Positions 42,908-52,962 of a stretch of DNA of 64,000 bases are shown here, one piece after another. The notes under the pieces were generated by a model. The model was given only the letters and a program-made list of their open reading frames with translations, ran no database searches and was not told where the DNA came from. Both the position numbers and the translations under genes were made by a program. Each line of letters starts with the position of its first letter. Positions within the stretch are counted from its first letter, which is position 1. Source of the stretch: Mycosarcoma maydis (lineage: Eukaryota > Basidiomycota > Ustilaginomycetes > Ustilaginales); NCBI RefSeq assembly GCF_000328475.2, contig NC_026499.1, forward strand, positions 248,001-312,000, read 5' to 3'.

Positions 42908-43594
42908 ATGATTCAGATCTTGCTTTGGCAATGACGAATGGTTCAGAGAACGGTGGCGTTGCAAGCTTTGTGCGAGCGTGTGGTGCTCGGGCTGTTGCGG
43001 TGATTGTTGTCTAAGCGGCAAGAGCAACGCCTCACTCTTGGTCAACTGTTTGATTCCCCTGGGTGTGAGCGACGAATGTTGCATATCGGCTGGATGAGAT
43101 GACAGCAATGGTGTGTAGAAAAACTCAGACTCAGGTTTGTCAGTGCTCGATTCGGCGAATGAGACCATGAACAGATCATTACAGAAGCTAGTTAGCCGCG
43201 CGCATCACACGCAAGGTAACAGCAAATTCAGCATGCACCATAGCAGCAAGCCTGTTTGTCAGTGTGGCGAATACAAAGACTTGAATCGAAAGCAGCTTTT
43301 TTTTGCACAGGCCAGCGTTCAAGTTCAGCTGCCAACGCTGAGGCATAAGCGTGAAGGATGGCGAAAGCAGCCTCTGTTGGAACTGTTCACGCATGGCAGT
43401 CGCAATCGTCAATATTGACCCACTGCCTGTGAATGTCAAAAGCGCAACCGACGATTCGTGATTCTCACTTCACGGCATACGTTCACCGTGGTTTCTCACG
43501 CGCACGAGCACGCTCGTCTGAACAATACGTTTGACTGTGTCAAAGCAAGCATCTGCTTTCGAAATTCGCCAAACGACCTAGATTATGGGATGAT
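42908..43594. other. Convergent 3' flanks of SCL1 and CCT2
   Basis: About 690 bp between two stop codons facing each other. No gene is visible. One ATTCGTGATT word occurs near 43454. Nothing else is supportable. Confidence 0.5.
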
Positions 43595-45169
43595 CTAATG
43601 AGCCTCACGTCTCCTAGGAGCGCACTTGAGAATATCATCCACCCTGAGAATCATCTCTGCTGCTTCGGTAGCACTGACGACCACCTGGCGCTTCAACTTG
43701 TAGCTCTCCCTAACACCCTTTTGTTTCATATCCGCCACCTTGCCAACATCGAGGTCCAAGCCAGCCGTCTTGTTGCCTTGTTGATGGGCAGCTCTCAATT
43801 GGGCGACGAGCTCGCTGCTGTCCAGACCGGCGTTGTCCGCCAAGATGGTCGGCAGCTGTCGTAGAGCTTTGGCGAAACTCTCGGTGGCAATCGCTTTCTT
43901 GCCAGACGTGCAACGTGCGGCTTCGTCGACCACTTTCGACATGGACATTTCGGCACACCCACCACCGAGCAGTACGCGCGTTTCGCCCACCGTCTGAGAC
44001 AGCACCGACAGCGCATCGTGCAGAGATCGTTCGGCTTCGTCGAGCATCTGACTGGTGGCACCTCGCAGAACCACCGTGCACGCTTCGCCAGCAGCCACAC
44101 CGCTAAACTTGATCAACTTGTCCTCGCCAATCATGACCTCCTGAATCTTACCACATGATCCCAACTTGACCAGATCCGGTCGATCAAATGTCGAGGCGAT
44201 CTCACCACCCGTCACCAGTGCCAACCGTTCGACACCTTCGAAATCCGCATGCTCAATCGACATGATGCCTGCTTCCGCCAAGAGCGATTCCGGGTAGTTG
44301 TAGATCAACTGCCTGTTGACGAAACACGTTATACCGTGCGCCTTGATCTTGTCCACCTTGGCCTTCATCTTTTCCCTCTCGGCACGTTCCAGTTCGGCCA
44401 ACTTGCCCGTTCCCTCGACGCGAACACGTGCACCAAACACCTTGATCTTGTCCGTATCCATCGACGTGTTGGCGATAAGGATCTTGGCATTGCTGAGCGA
44501 CTTGGGACAGTTGGTGCCGATCTTTTTGTTGAGGATGAAGCCTTCGTCGAGGTAAGAATCGGTAAGTTTGCCACCGGCTTTCTTGATGATCTGAATGTGC
44601 TCCAAGTTGGTCGACCCCTTGAGGCGCAACACTGCGTCGACGGCGAGATTCGCAAAGTAGTCTTTATCGGCCGAGAGTACTTTGGAGCTGAGCGTGGTGC
44701 GCGCAATGTTGAGCAGATCCTCGCGGAACGTGGCTGCGTCAGTGCCATGATCCTCAGCAGTATCTTCGAGCGCTTTCAGCGCGGCGGCCGAAGCGATGCG
44801 GTAGCCTTCGACGATGGTCTGCGGGTGAATGCGCATCTCGATCAACTTTTCGGCTTCCCGGAGCAACTCAGCAGCAAGCACGCAAACACTGGTGGTGCCA
44901 TCACCAACTTCGTCATCCTGTACCTTGGAGATGTTGACGAGAATCTTGGCCGCAGCATTATCGAGATGGATCGATTTCAGGATGGTGGCACCGTCGTTGG
45001 TGACGACAATATCGTTGGATCCGACACTCTGAAGGATCTTGTTCATGCCTTTCGGACCAAGCGTAGTCTTGACCAGATCGCCGAGAGCGACTGCGCCGAC
45101 AAAGGAGGATAGACGTGCATTCTCGGCTCGCTCCTGCGTAGCCTCTTGGGCAAAGATGGGTGCCGACAT
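43595..45169 (-). CDS. CCT2: Chaperonin TRiC/CCT subunit beta
   Basis: Subunit of the eight-membered cytosolic chaperonin ring that folds actin, tubulin and WD40 proteins. The 524-residue product shows the group II chaperonin motifs: [34 protein letters not shown] (ATP hydrolysis), [36 protein letters not shown] and [16 protein letters not shown]. The N-terminus ([23 protein letters not shown]) and the motif [17 protein letters not shown] identify the beta subunit. Length and ends are normal. Start ATG 45169, stop TGA at 43595, no introns. It is convergent with SCL1. Confidence 0.95.
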   Translation of the reverse strand: MSAPIFAQEATQERAENARLSSFVGAVALGDLVKTTLGPKGMNKILQSVGSNDIVVTNDGATILKSIHLDNAAAKILVNISKVQDDEVGDGTTSVCVLAAELLREAEKLIEMRIHPQTIVEGYRIASAAALKALEDTAEDHGTDAATFREDLLNIARTTLSSKVLSADKDYFANLAVDAVLRLKGSTNLEHIQIIKKAGGKLTDSYLDEGFILNKKIGTNCPKSLSNAKILIANTSMDTDKIKVFGARVRVEGTGKLAELERAEREKMKAKVDKIKAHGITCFVNRQLIYNYPESLLAEAGIMSIEHADFEGVERLALVTGGEIASTFDRPDLVKLGSCGKIQEVMIGEDKLIKFSGVAAGEACTVVLRGATSQMLDEAERSLHDALSVLSQTVGETRVLLGGGCAEMSMSKVVDEAARCTSGKKAIATESFAKALRQLPTILADNAGLDSSELVAQLRAAHQQGNKTAGLDLDVGKVADMKQKGVRESYKLKRQVVVSATEAAEMILRVDDILKCAPRRREAH

Positions 45170-46211
45170 GGTTTGGGGCTATCAGAGTACGAGAGTTCCA
45201 GCAGCCGCCGCGCGAAACCTAGCTGAAAAGGCGCTGCTACGCTTACGTCACGATGAGTCGAACTGCTGTGTTGTGAATCCTGCTTTGACAGCCTATCCGC
45301 TTGAATGTGTAGAATGTGTCGATAATACGGCGAGCCTGATATCGCTTTTGATGGTGACGATCGAGTTGGTGGAACAAAGCAGCGACACTTGCAACTTGGG
45401 CCGAGCGAGTGTGTGTGAGCGTGCGCGCGGATCAGCAAAAAAAACAAGTCACGAGTCGTGAGTGTTGCACTGCGTTCATTGAGCTTTCAAGAAGAACTGC
45501 GCTCGCACTCACAGACTCTCTCTTTCTCCTTTCCTTCTCAGCCAGTCGTCAGTCACGAGTGTGTCTCTCTTTCTCTCTCTGTGCTGACGCTGCAGAAGAG
45601 TCGTGAGTGCTGCTGAGCTTGCGCGCTTTCTGAGCTCATCCATCTTTTCATAGAACGCGTCGGCAGGCTGTGACAGGGAAGAAGCCAGAAGAACAAAAAT
45701 CCTCGCCGCCCGACTCACAGACTCACAGACTCACTCACGACTCACGACTCGATTCAAAATTTTCCCACCTGGATAATTGTTAGACCTAGGAAGATTCACG
45801 ATTCACGATTGGGCGGGCAAAGCACGAAGCATCAAGCATCAAGCACCAAGGTCTCGTGATCGAGCCTTGACTCGCCCCGGCTTACATGCTATGCTGTGGT
45901 TCGTGCTTGGGCAATCCATCCTACTGGCACCATTTGGCGCAGAGCTTTGAAGAAACAACACTGCGATAGAGACCGGAGTTGTGCTGAGTGTCGCTCCGCT
46001 ATCTGGCAAGTACAATGTGATAGCTCAGCTGCATGTAACTTGGTGTATCATTGCACGCCATGTGAGAGCAACAAGGTTGGAGTTCAGTTGGCCATGTGTA
46101 CATGTTTGCGCATTTCTTGCTTGAACAGTAGAGGAAGCAAGCAGCACGAGCAACGGAAGGGCACTAACGTCGGTCCGATTGGCGCTGTGTCGTTTCGAAC
46201 AAGCTGGCGAT
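45170..46211. promoter_or_regulatory. CCT2 upstream region and RIB3 3' flank
   Basis: About 1.04 kb. It contains AGTCACGAGTCGTGAGT-type words (about 45449-45466 and 45547), GACTCACAGACTCACAG repeats (45713-45735), AAAATTTTC at 45757-45765, ATTCACGATTCACGATT at 45794-45810 and a heptamer array at 45821-45850. No gene is supported. Confidence 0.5.
45794..45850. repeat. Two adjacent 7-bp arrays of different sequence
   Basis: ATTCACG heptamers at 45794-45810 are followed ten bases later by AGCACGA, AGCATCA, AGCATCA, AGCACCA at 45821-45848. The period is 7 in both, but the sequence has drifted. Confidence 0.85.
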
Positions 46212-46937
46212 TCACGCAGCAGTTGTTGTCGGAGGCACCACTTTCTGCACGTCGATCTTGACGCCTCTCACCTGATCGTCTGCGAGCCTTTGCCTGTCAT
46301 CGTGGGCCAACTCACCCTCTTTCTGCTCCCTGTACTTTTTGAGCATCTCAATTGTCGTGACCTTCAACCCCCACTTTTTGGCAAACTTGAGACACGCGTC
46401 CCTACTCGCGATGCCTCCATCCTCGTCGTCAGGGTCGACGAGTTCGCATAGAAGCCCTGCCGGTGGCAGCCCTGCCAGCTTGCACAGATCAACACTTGCC
46501 TCGGTATGACCCATCCTCACCCTCACTCCGCCCTGTGTATACCTGAGCGGATTCATGTGACCCGGTCTTGTGAAGTCATCAGCTTGCGCGCTGAGCGATT
46601 CGTCCGCCAATTGGCGCGAGGTAAGCGCTCGATCGTGCGCAGAGATGCCCGTTGTGGTACCGTGCTTGTAGTCGACAGTGACGGTGTAGGCGGTCTTGTT
46701 CTTCTCCGTGTTGTTGGGCACCATCATGGGGATTTCGAGTTGGGCGATGCGATCCGGCGTGAGTGCGATGCAGATAAAGCCCGAAGTGTGTTGAATGAAC
46801 CATGCCATTTGCTGTGTTGTGCAGAGCGACGCTGAGATGATGAGGTCGCCTTCATTTTCCCGGTCCTCATCGTCGAGCACTACAACGAACTTGCCTGCCC
46901 GGATGTCTGCTACCGCGTCCTCTATCGAATCGAACAT
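46212..46937 (-). CDS. RIB3: 3,4-dihydroxy-2-butanone 4-phosphate synthase
   Basis: Converts ribulose 5-phosphate to formate and dihydroxybutanone phosphate, the four-carbon unit of riboflavin. The 241-residue product carries the active-site loop DDEDRENEGDLI (metal and substrate ligands), HTSGFICIALT, TVDYKHGTTTGISAHDRA, TRPGHMNPLRYTQGGV and GHTEASVDLCKLAGLPPAGLLCELV, all intact. It stands alone without the GTP cyclohydrolase II domain of bacterial RibBA, as in other fungi. A C-terminal extension of about 30 residues (KEGELAHDDRQRL onward) exceeds the yeast length of 208. ATG 46937 (MFDSIEDAV) was chosen. The frame stays open about 43 codons further upstream without an ATG. Confidence 0.93.
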   Translation of the reverse strand: MFDSIEDAVADIRAGKFVVVLDDEDRENEGDLIISASLCTTQQMAWFIQHTSGFICIALTPDRIAQLEIPMMVPNNTEKNKTAYTVTVDYKHGTTTGISAHDRALTSRQLADESLSAQADDFTRPGHMNPLRYTQGGVRVRMGHTEASVDLCKLAGLPPAGLLCELVDPDDEDGGIASRDACLKFAKKWGLKVTTIEMLKKYREQKEGELAHDDRQRLADDQVRGVKIDVQKVVPPTTTAA

Positions 46938-47360
46938 CGTGGATTGAGCCGAAACTGTGTTGGCCGTGCCAGGGACGGGATAAATCGGAAGCCAACTGCC
47001 TGTGCGCGAAGGCGTGCAAGCTATAAAGAGAACCGAATGACTAGGTCTGATTGCGGCAAAGAGCAACTGGGAGTGCTTGCTCGAATCCGTTGTTCCAATA
47101 AAACCGTTTGATCGAGTTGTCCTTAGGGTGCCTTGCAGTCTCCTCTCGAGCCAAGACGTGTATCCTCAAGCAAGCAGCGATGCCGGTGTTCCTGTATCGA
47201 TATCTGATAATCTTGTACAGCAAAGAGCAAGAAGAAGGGTGAGGGCCAGCTTGAGCTTAGTAGGCACAGGCACAGGCAACCTCAAGCCGGGCGAGCTTTA
47301 CTGGTCGGTCGCACGCATATTCGTGATTTCCGGCTACAGACCTCGTAACTGGTCGGACAT

Positions 47361-47446
47361 AATCGTGAATCACGAATCGTGAATATAGCCTGCACCTGTG
47401 GTAAAGCCGGCCATCCGAGCATTCGTGATTCACGAGATTCACGATT
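47361..47446. repeat. Clustered direct and inverted CACGAAT/ATTCGTG words
   Basis: AATCGTGAAT, CACGAAT and CGTGAAT units alternate in both orientations at 47361-47384 and again at 47421-47446 (ATTCGTGATT, TTCACGAG, ATTCACGATT). Each block can fold on itself. Confidence 0.85.
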
Positions 47447-47673
47447 GACTCCTTTCTCGACTGCGAGCGGGGGCGGCAAGAAGAAGGAATTTTTACGACT
47501 CATGACTCTATTCCTCGTCACTCTGTGACTCGTGACTGTGTCTTCTGAAAGTCGTCGTCAGTCACGAGTCACTCACTGTCTGTCTACAGAGAAAATTTTC
47601 ACCCTTTCGTCATTGTGAGATCGAACATCATGTTGCCCACTTCGTACTCGAAACATCACGAATATGCACGAAA

Positions 47674-47700
47674 GCTTCACGCTTCATGCTTCGTGCTTCG
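47674..47700. repeat. GCTTCRY heptamer array
   Basis: GCTTCAC, GCTTCAT, GCTTCGT and a partial GCTTCG in tandem. The exact 7-bp period is kept while the last two bases change, so this is a drifted relative of the CACGA arrays. Confidence 0.85.
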
Positions 47701-47917
47701 CTCCTTGGGCGACACCCGCGGGCGCAACCCATGCACGTTCGTGCATCCACTTTGCCAATGACCATATCCAAGTGCGATAGCTGTCAGCGTCATTCTGCAT
47801 GCATGGCTGGTAGCTCGACCATGTAATTAATCCAAGCCAAGCGCTGCGTTGGGTAAGCTAATGCCGGCAAAGCGTCACAGCAAATCAGTCGGCCGTCGCT
47901 CCCACGTGGTCGTTGAC

Positions 47918-47970
47918 AATCACGACTCACGAATCACGAATCGTGAAGGGTGAAGGGTGAAGGGTGAATG
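47918..47970. repeat. CACGAAT array passing into GTGAAGG array
   Basis: AATCACGACTCACGAATCA-type heptamers lead into AATCGTGAA and then three GTGAAGG units and GTGAATG (47943-47970). The period stays 7 while the sequence changes across the junction. Confidence 0.85.
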
Positions 47971-48232
47971 TGCTAGTCCATGATTCAGACCCAGCGAGCT
48001 CACCGCGGATCGAATCCAGCTGTCTTGCTTTTCTCATCGTTGCTCGTGGGATGGGTCTAGAAAGCATATCGTCTACTGCTGCAATACGAGACTGTTGCCG
48101 GGTCGAAGCACATGAGCCTGATTCAAGCCTGCATCAGCATCACAGAGTAGCAACATTCGTGATTGCACAGGAGAATGATACAGTAACACTAGCGAGAGAT
48201 TGGCGACAAGCGCACAAGTTTTTGGCGCGTTT

Positions 48233-51200
48233 CTACTCCATGTTGAGAAGCGCCATCTCCTCGTCACTGTCAATCATATCGTTGGTCACACGGGCCTTCT
48301 TGGTCCTCTTTGCCGAAGACTTTCTCTTGTCCACCTCGTCGTCATCCTCGTCGCTGCTCTCGTCAAATACACCCTTTCGGCTCCTTTGCGTTCGCACCGC
48401 GTCGGCATCGGTGTCGTGCCCATCCAAGCCGGCATCTGCATCTGCCTCATCAAGATCGTCGTCGTCGTCCGTGTCGCGCGCTTTGGCCCGCTTGAGACTC
48501 TTACGCTTCTTCTTCGCTTCCGACTTGGACGAGGATTTACGAGACTTGGTTTTCGACTTGGCAAGCTTCGAAAGCTTGGACAATTTGCCGCTGCGAGTGG
48601 TGCTAGTCTCACCTTGGCCTTGTTCAGCAAGCATCTTGGCACCGTTTCGGATGATTTCGTCATCGCCATCCTCGTCGTCGTTTGCATCGCTGCTTTCGCT
48701 TCCACTGTCCGCACCACCAAAGAGACCTTCGTCCTCGCTATCGTCGTTCTCGTCACTCTCGATCATGTCCAGCTTCTTCTTTGCTCCCTTCTTCTTCTTG
48801 CCACCCGCACCACCACGTTTTCGCTTCTTGCCCTTCTCAGCCATCGCATCGGGCGCATCCTCTTCGCCCGAAGTGACGTCGTCCCGCTTGGCTCGGCGTC
48901 TGGGCTCCTTCTCCGGCGTGGTTTCACGAAGGTACTCGATCTTGGCCGCTTCTTCACGCAGTGCTTTACGCTTTTCAGCCATCTGCTCGATCTGCGCACG
49001 GTACTCTTCCTGTTTGCGGATGCGTTCCTGCTCACGAACGAGTTCCTTCTCTCTACGTGCAGCTGCAACCGCCTCTTTCTGCTTGCGTATCTCGGCTTCG
49101 TAGCTTTCTTGGTCAGCGAGGGCCTGAGCGGCTCGTTGAAGCAAGGACGAGGCGCCGTACTTGCCTCGCTGCTCGACCACCTCGGCTGACATCCACAGCA
49201 GTTGACCGCGCTTGGCCGCGTCGAGCAACACACCTTCCTTGCCCAACGGTGTTTGTTGAGGTGCACTCGCATCGACAGGTGCAACAAGCAGCGGCTGAAC
49301 ACGCTGCACAGCCGTGATGGCCTCACGCAGCGCTTCGGCCGTCTTGCGATCCTTTTGCAGGTCAAATAGCATCTGCAGACCCTTTTGTGCAGTCACCGCA
49401 TAGTTGTACTCGATCTGACGACACTCGGGGTGTTCAGGGCCACGCTCCCTGATGACAAGATCACGAGCCTGTTCAAGATGCGCCAGAGAGCTCTGCAGAC
49501 TGCCGAACGACTTGGTCTTCATCCCGATCGCGTATTCGGCCCTCGCCACGTACTGAATCACAGCAGCATTGGTTTCGTTGAAAAAACGCTTGGAAGCTAG
49601 CTCGTACGACTTGTGTGCACGCTCGAACTCGTCCTTCTGCATGAGAACATGGCCGATGCAAACATGAACGCTTCCATCGTCCTTCATCTCGCGCAGCTTG
49701 GATAGAATCGCAAGCGCTTCGTCGGCATTCTTCTTCCTTCGCTCTTCCGGCGCCCCTCCTAGCGTAGGAAGTGTAAGCGAAGTGCCCCCCACCGTCTCGG
49801 CAAACGCGTCTTCGACGAGCAGGATCGCCATACCCTGAGCGGCGAAGGCGCAGCGTGGATCGGCTGCAAGCGCCTTGTCCATGAGATCGGTAGCTCGCAT
49901 CATGTTTTTGCTGCGGTCCGCCTTGGCTGACGCGCCAGCAGCATGCACCGCGAGCTGATAGTAGGTCCAGCCGAGCGATGAAAGCGTATGAGCGTCACGA
50001 CGACCGCTTTCAACAGCGGATTTGGAAGAACTCGAAAAGAGCTGAGCAGTAAACTCCTTGATGGCCACCCACGAAGGTGTAGGGCTGCCCGCGAATTCGC
50101 CAGCGAGGAAGCAGACGTAGGTGGAGCGAGTATCGAGGTTTCCTGGGTCCGAGTCGAGTGCCTCCTTCAACAGAGCATTGGTGGTGTCGCGCAGCGCTTT
50201 GAATTTGGCCACAGAGTCAGGACCGGGCGCAGTGGCCGCAGGCTTGGTGACGTTGAGGATCGCAAGACGAACTTTGGCGTCAGTGTATTCGGGGTGAGCG
50301 CTCAAAAGTGAATGGTAAGCTTGACGAGCAACGTCGACATTGCCGGCAGCCTCGTTGGCACGACCGAGGTTGTAAGAAGCGATGAGCTTGACGGCATCGA
50401 CGGTCCTCTGCGCCTCGAGGCGAGCCGTTGTGGCGGGCCCAGAAGCGGCGGAAGCACTAAAAGTGTTGACAGCGTTGGCAGCAGCGTTGACGGCTGATTC
50501 AAGGAGTGACAGGGATCGTTCGAGCAACCAAGAGCGTTGCTCCTGGCGCTGCACATCAGTGGAAGGAATGTCGGTGGCACGGATAGCAAGCACAGCGCCG
50601 AGGCATGTTTCGAGACTCGTCACCAGAGCTACATCGGTGGCAGCGTCGTCCGAGTCCATGTAATCGGGATTGCTTTGACGCGTGCTTGCCTTGGCTTTGG
50701 CCAGCTCGAGGCCCTCTGCATAGGCGGTCGAAGCTCGAGCAAGGTCTTCGGTCTGGAGTAGCTCGGCGAACTCGACGCGCGTGAGAGGGTCAGATCCAAG
50801 ACTGGCGATAGCCTCGAGCGCCGTCTTGGAGAGGTCTTCAGTGCGGATGGACAAGGATGCTTTGGCAAGGGCGGCAGGCACATCGGCCGTGGAGTCTGCA
50901 GTAGCAGCCGAAGTAGCAGCAGACGCACCAGAAGGGAACTCGTCTGGGTGGCCAAAGAGAGCCTGTGGTCCGTAAGCGTCGAGCTTTGCGGCTTCGATGA
51001 GACGAATTGCGCGATCGAGAATGATACGCGCGCGCTCTGCATCCGCCTGTCGCTCAGAGGCGGTGGCACCAGGATGCGACTGAGCGCGCAGACTAGCGGC
51101 AAGGAGCGAAAGCTCAATGGTCTGCGTAGACGAGACAGAGTTGGCGGGCCTCGAGGTGAGTGCATCGAGCGTGTTGATTGCCGCTAGAGGATCGCGATTG

Positions 51201-52558
51201 GCAATCTGACACTGAGCCAAGCCCAACGTGGCGAGAGAGAGGTAGAGGTGGAGCTGAGCGTTGTTTGCCGTGTTCGCCCCGGAAGCACCTGAGGAAAGGA
51301 TTCGGGTTACGTCATCGACAACTCGTGCGTAGTACCGCTGCGCCTCGAGACGAAGCTCGGGCAGAGTGGCATTGATGGAAAGCTGCGAGGCGAGGTGATA
51401 AGCACGAGCATAGACGAGCTGGGCGTGGTTGACACCGATGCGTGTCTCAGCATACTGGATGGCATGCTCTGCAAGCTTGAAGGCGGTAGCATAGTGAGCC
51501 ATGGCTGCCGTCTCTAGCTGAGCAGTAGGGCCTGGATTGTTAATGGTCTGAGTAGCATTGTTGATAAAGTACTCGCACATGACGATGGCGGCGGTTGGGT
51601 TGCTCTTGTCGAGCTTCCAACATTCCTGCAGGCTGGACATGCCCTCAGTGTAAGCAAGCTCGCGAGCCTCGTCCTCGGATCTCTCGACGTGAGCGCCAAA
51701 GGTGCCAGGAACCAGTCGGGCAGTTTGCTTGACCAAGTTGAGACTGGTGATTCCGAGAAGAAGGTGAGCTGCGGCGTTGTTGGGATTGACTTGGATGGCG
51801 CGCTTCCACGCCTTTCTGGCAGCATCGTGATGGCCGAGCCCCCAGAGAGAGAGACCGACACCGACACGAGGGTCAGGTCCACTCCAGCCGAGAGTGGTGG
51901 CCTTGTCGGCGTCGGTGTCGGCTTTCTGCTGGACAAGGATGCTGACCTCGAGAGCGTGCTGGTAGAGTTTGAGCGCGGGAGCATACTGACGTTTTCGCAA
52001 GAGGATGCAAGCTTTTCCGAGCAGAGCGAGCGCATGTCTGGGATGCTGGTTGAGGATAACGTCAAAAAGGACTAGAGCGCCTTCATTTTGGCCGGTGGTC
52101 GTGAGAAAGATGGCTCTGGAAAGCTGGTTGAGATGATGCTTGGGGTCCAGGACGTTGGCCTGGGATTGAGTGGCGGAAGACTCTTTGTAGTAAGCATCCT
52201 TGACCTGCTGGTTTGCAAGACGCTGGTAGCGTGCATCGTTGAGAATGATCTTGGGCGATTTTCTAGCATTCTTGAGCGCAAGAGCGGCAAGGAGGCCACG
52301 AAGCGGGATGGTCTCGGCAGGCTTGTGAGGGGCGAGTACTTGAACGCCTTGGGCGCAGACCTGGATGGCTTCCGGAATACGGTTCTCGATGGAAAGCTGA
52401 GTTGCGAGGCGAGACCAGTACTTGGATGGAGGACGTTCGTAGGCAAGCGCCTCCAAAAAGACCTGGATATCCTCTGCAGGAGGGAGAGGGTCGAGGTCAA
52501 GCGAAATCGACTCGTTGACCGCGACGGGAAGGTCGAGCGTCCTGCTGCGAGGCGGCAT
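48233..52558 (-). CDS. CTR9: CTR9, TPR subunit of the Paf1 transcription-elongation complex
   Basis: CTR9 is the scaffold of the nuclear Paf1 complex, which travels with RNA polymerase II and promotes H2B ubiquitination and H3 methylation. The 1,441-residue product begins PPRSRTLDLPVAVNES, then carries tandem tetratricopeptide repeats over about residues 45-1,100. Visible repeats include PSKYWSRLATQLSIENRIPEAI, ALLGKACILLRKRQYAPALKLY and VCIGHVLMQKDEFERAHKSYELA. The conserved start LEALAYERPPSKYW and the late segment KYGASSLLQRAAQALADQE fit CTR9. A charged coiled coil follows (EYRAQIEQMAEKRKALREEA), then a long Lys/Asp/Ser tail with nuclear-localisation-like KKRKRGG and KKKKGAKKK. It is longer than yeast Ctr9 (1,077) through Ala/Ser-rich inserts between repeats. 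It is divergent from PDX2 and intronless. Confidence 0.93.
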   Translation of the reverse strand: MPPRSRTLDLPVAVNESISLDLDPLPPAEDIQVFLEALAYERPPSKYWSRLATQLSIENRIPEAIQVCAQGVQVLAPHKPAETIPLRGLLAALALKNARKSPKIILNDARYQRLANQQVKDAYYKESSATQSQANVLDPKHHLNQLSRAIFLTTTGQNEGALVLFDVILNQHPRHALALLGKACILLRKRQYAPALKLYQHALEVSILVQQKADTDADKATTLGWSGPDPRVGVGLSLWGLGHHDAARKAWKRAIQVNPNNAAAHLLLGITSLNLVKQTARLVPGTFGAHVERSEDEARELAYTEGMSSLQECWKLDKSNPTAAIVMCEYFINNATQTINNPGPTAQLETAAMAHYATAFKLAEHAIQYAETRIGVNHAQLVYARAYHLASQLSINATLPELRLEAQRYYARVVDDVTRILSSGASGANTANNAQLHLYLSLATLGLAQCQIANRDPLAAINTLDALTSRPANSVSSTQTIELSLLAASLRAQSHPGATASERQADAERARIILDRAIRLIEAAKLDAYGPQALFGHPDEFPSGASAATSAATADSTADVPAALAKASLSIRTEDLSKTALEAIASLGSDPLTRVEFAELLQTEDLARASTAYAEGLELAKAKASTRQSNPDYMDSDDAATDVALVTSLETCLGAVLAIRATDIPSTDVQRQEQRSWLLERSLSLLESAVNAAANAVNTFSASAASGPATTARLEAQRTVDAVKLIASYNLGRANEAAGNVDVARQAYHSLLSAHPEYTDAKVRLAILNVTKPAATAPGPDSVAKFKALRDTTNALLKEALDSDPGNLDTRSTYVCFLAGEFAGSPTPSWVAIKEFTAQLFSSSSKSAVESGRRDAHTLSSLGWTYYQLAVHAAGASAKADRSKNMMRATDLMDKALAADPRCAFAAQGMAILLVEDAFAETVGGTSLTLPTLGGAPEERRKKNADEALAILSKLREMKDDGSVHVCIGHVLMQKDEFERAHKSYELASKRFFNETNAAVIQYVARAEYAIGMKTKSFGSLQSSLAHLEQARDLVIRERGPEHPECRQIEYNYAVTAQKGLQMLFDLQKDRKTAEALREAITAVQRVQPLLVAPVDASAPQQTPLGKEGVLLDAAKRGQLLWMSAEVVEQRGKYGASSLLQRAAQALADQESYEAEIRKQKEAVAAARREKELVREQERIRKQEEYRAQIEQMAEKRKALREEAAKIEYLRETTPEKEPRRRAKRDDVTSGEEDAPDAMAEKGKKRKRGGAGGKKKKGAKKKLDMIESDENDDSEDEGLFGGADSGSESSDANDDEDGDDEIIRNGAKMLAEQGQGETSTTRSGKLSKLSKLAKSKTKSRKSSSKSEAKKKRKSLKRAKARDTDDDDDLDEADADAGLDGHDTDADAVRTQRSRKGVFDESSDEDDDEVDKRKSSAKRTKKARVTNDMIDSDEEMALLNME

Positions 52559-52786
52559 GGTGGGAATGCTTGTCTAGCTCGGTAAATACAACCGATGCAG
52601 TGATTCCACGTTGTACTGTCGCGCGTCGAGATTGTTGTTGGATGGATGGAGGAGGCAGGTTGAGCGACAAGGAAGGCAGATGGAAAGAGGCTATTCCACT
52701 TGTGTCAGGGTTTTGGCCCGTGTGCGCCTCTCTGTTCTTCTCGTGTGCTTCAAACTCGGACCCGAACCGAGCGTTCATGGTTGTCG

Positions 52787-52838
52787 ATTCGTGATTCGTG
52801 ATTCGTGATTCGTGATTCGTGATTCGTGATTCACGATT
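52787..52838. repeat. Perfect ATTCGTG heptamer array
   Basis: Six perfect ATTCGTG units (52787-52828) are followed by ATTCACG and ATTT. The last full unit flips the two central bases (GT to AC), which turns the word into its inverted form. This is the longest perfect array of the family here. Confidence 0.95.
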
Positions 52839-52934
52839 TGAAACAACGTATCAATGTTACAGCGTCCAAGTTCACAGCTTAAATGCCCATCGTGAATCGA
52901 GACTCACAGAAGACTGATCACAAATCGTGAATTT

Positions 52935-52962
52935 GTGCGTTGTGCGTTGTGCGTTGTGCTGT
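52935..52962. repeat. TTGTGCG heptamer array
   Basis: Three perfect TTGTGCG units plus TTGTGCT. The period is 7, with a sequence unlike ATTCGTG apart from the GTG core. Confidence 0.9.

Larger units (their letters stand above)
46938..48232. promoter_or_regulatory. RIB3 upstream region and CTR9 3' flank
   Basis: About 1.3 kb without a gene. It has the densest motif content in the window: 47361-47446, GTGACTCGTGACTGTG and AGTCACGAGTCAC words at 47526-47572, palindromic GAAAATTTTC at 47591-47600, and heptamer arrays at 47674-47700 and 47918-47970. A stretch of GC-rich unique sequence lies between them. Confidence 0.5.

Noticed and set aside
46938..47066. Longer RIB3 with 43 extra N-terminal residues
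   Set aside because: The extension begins at TTG with no ATG, and homology begins at MFDSIEDAV.
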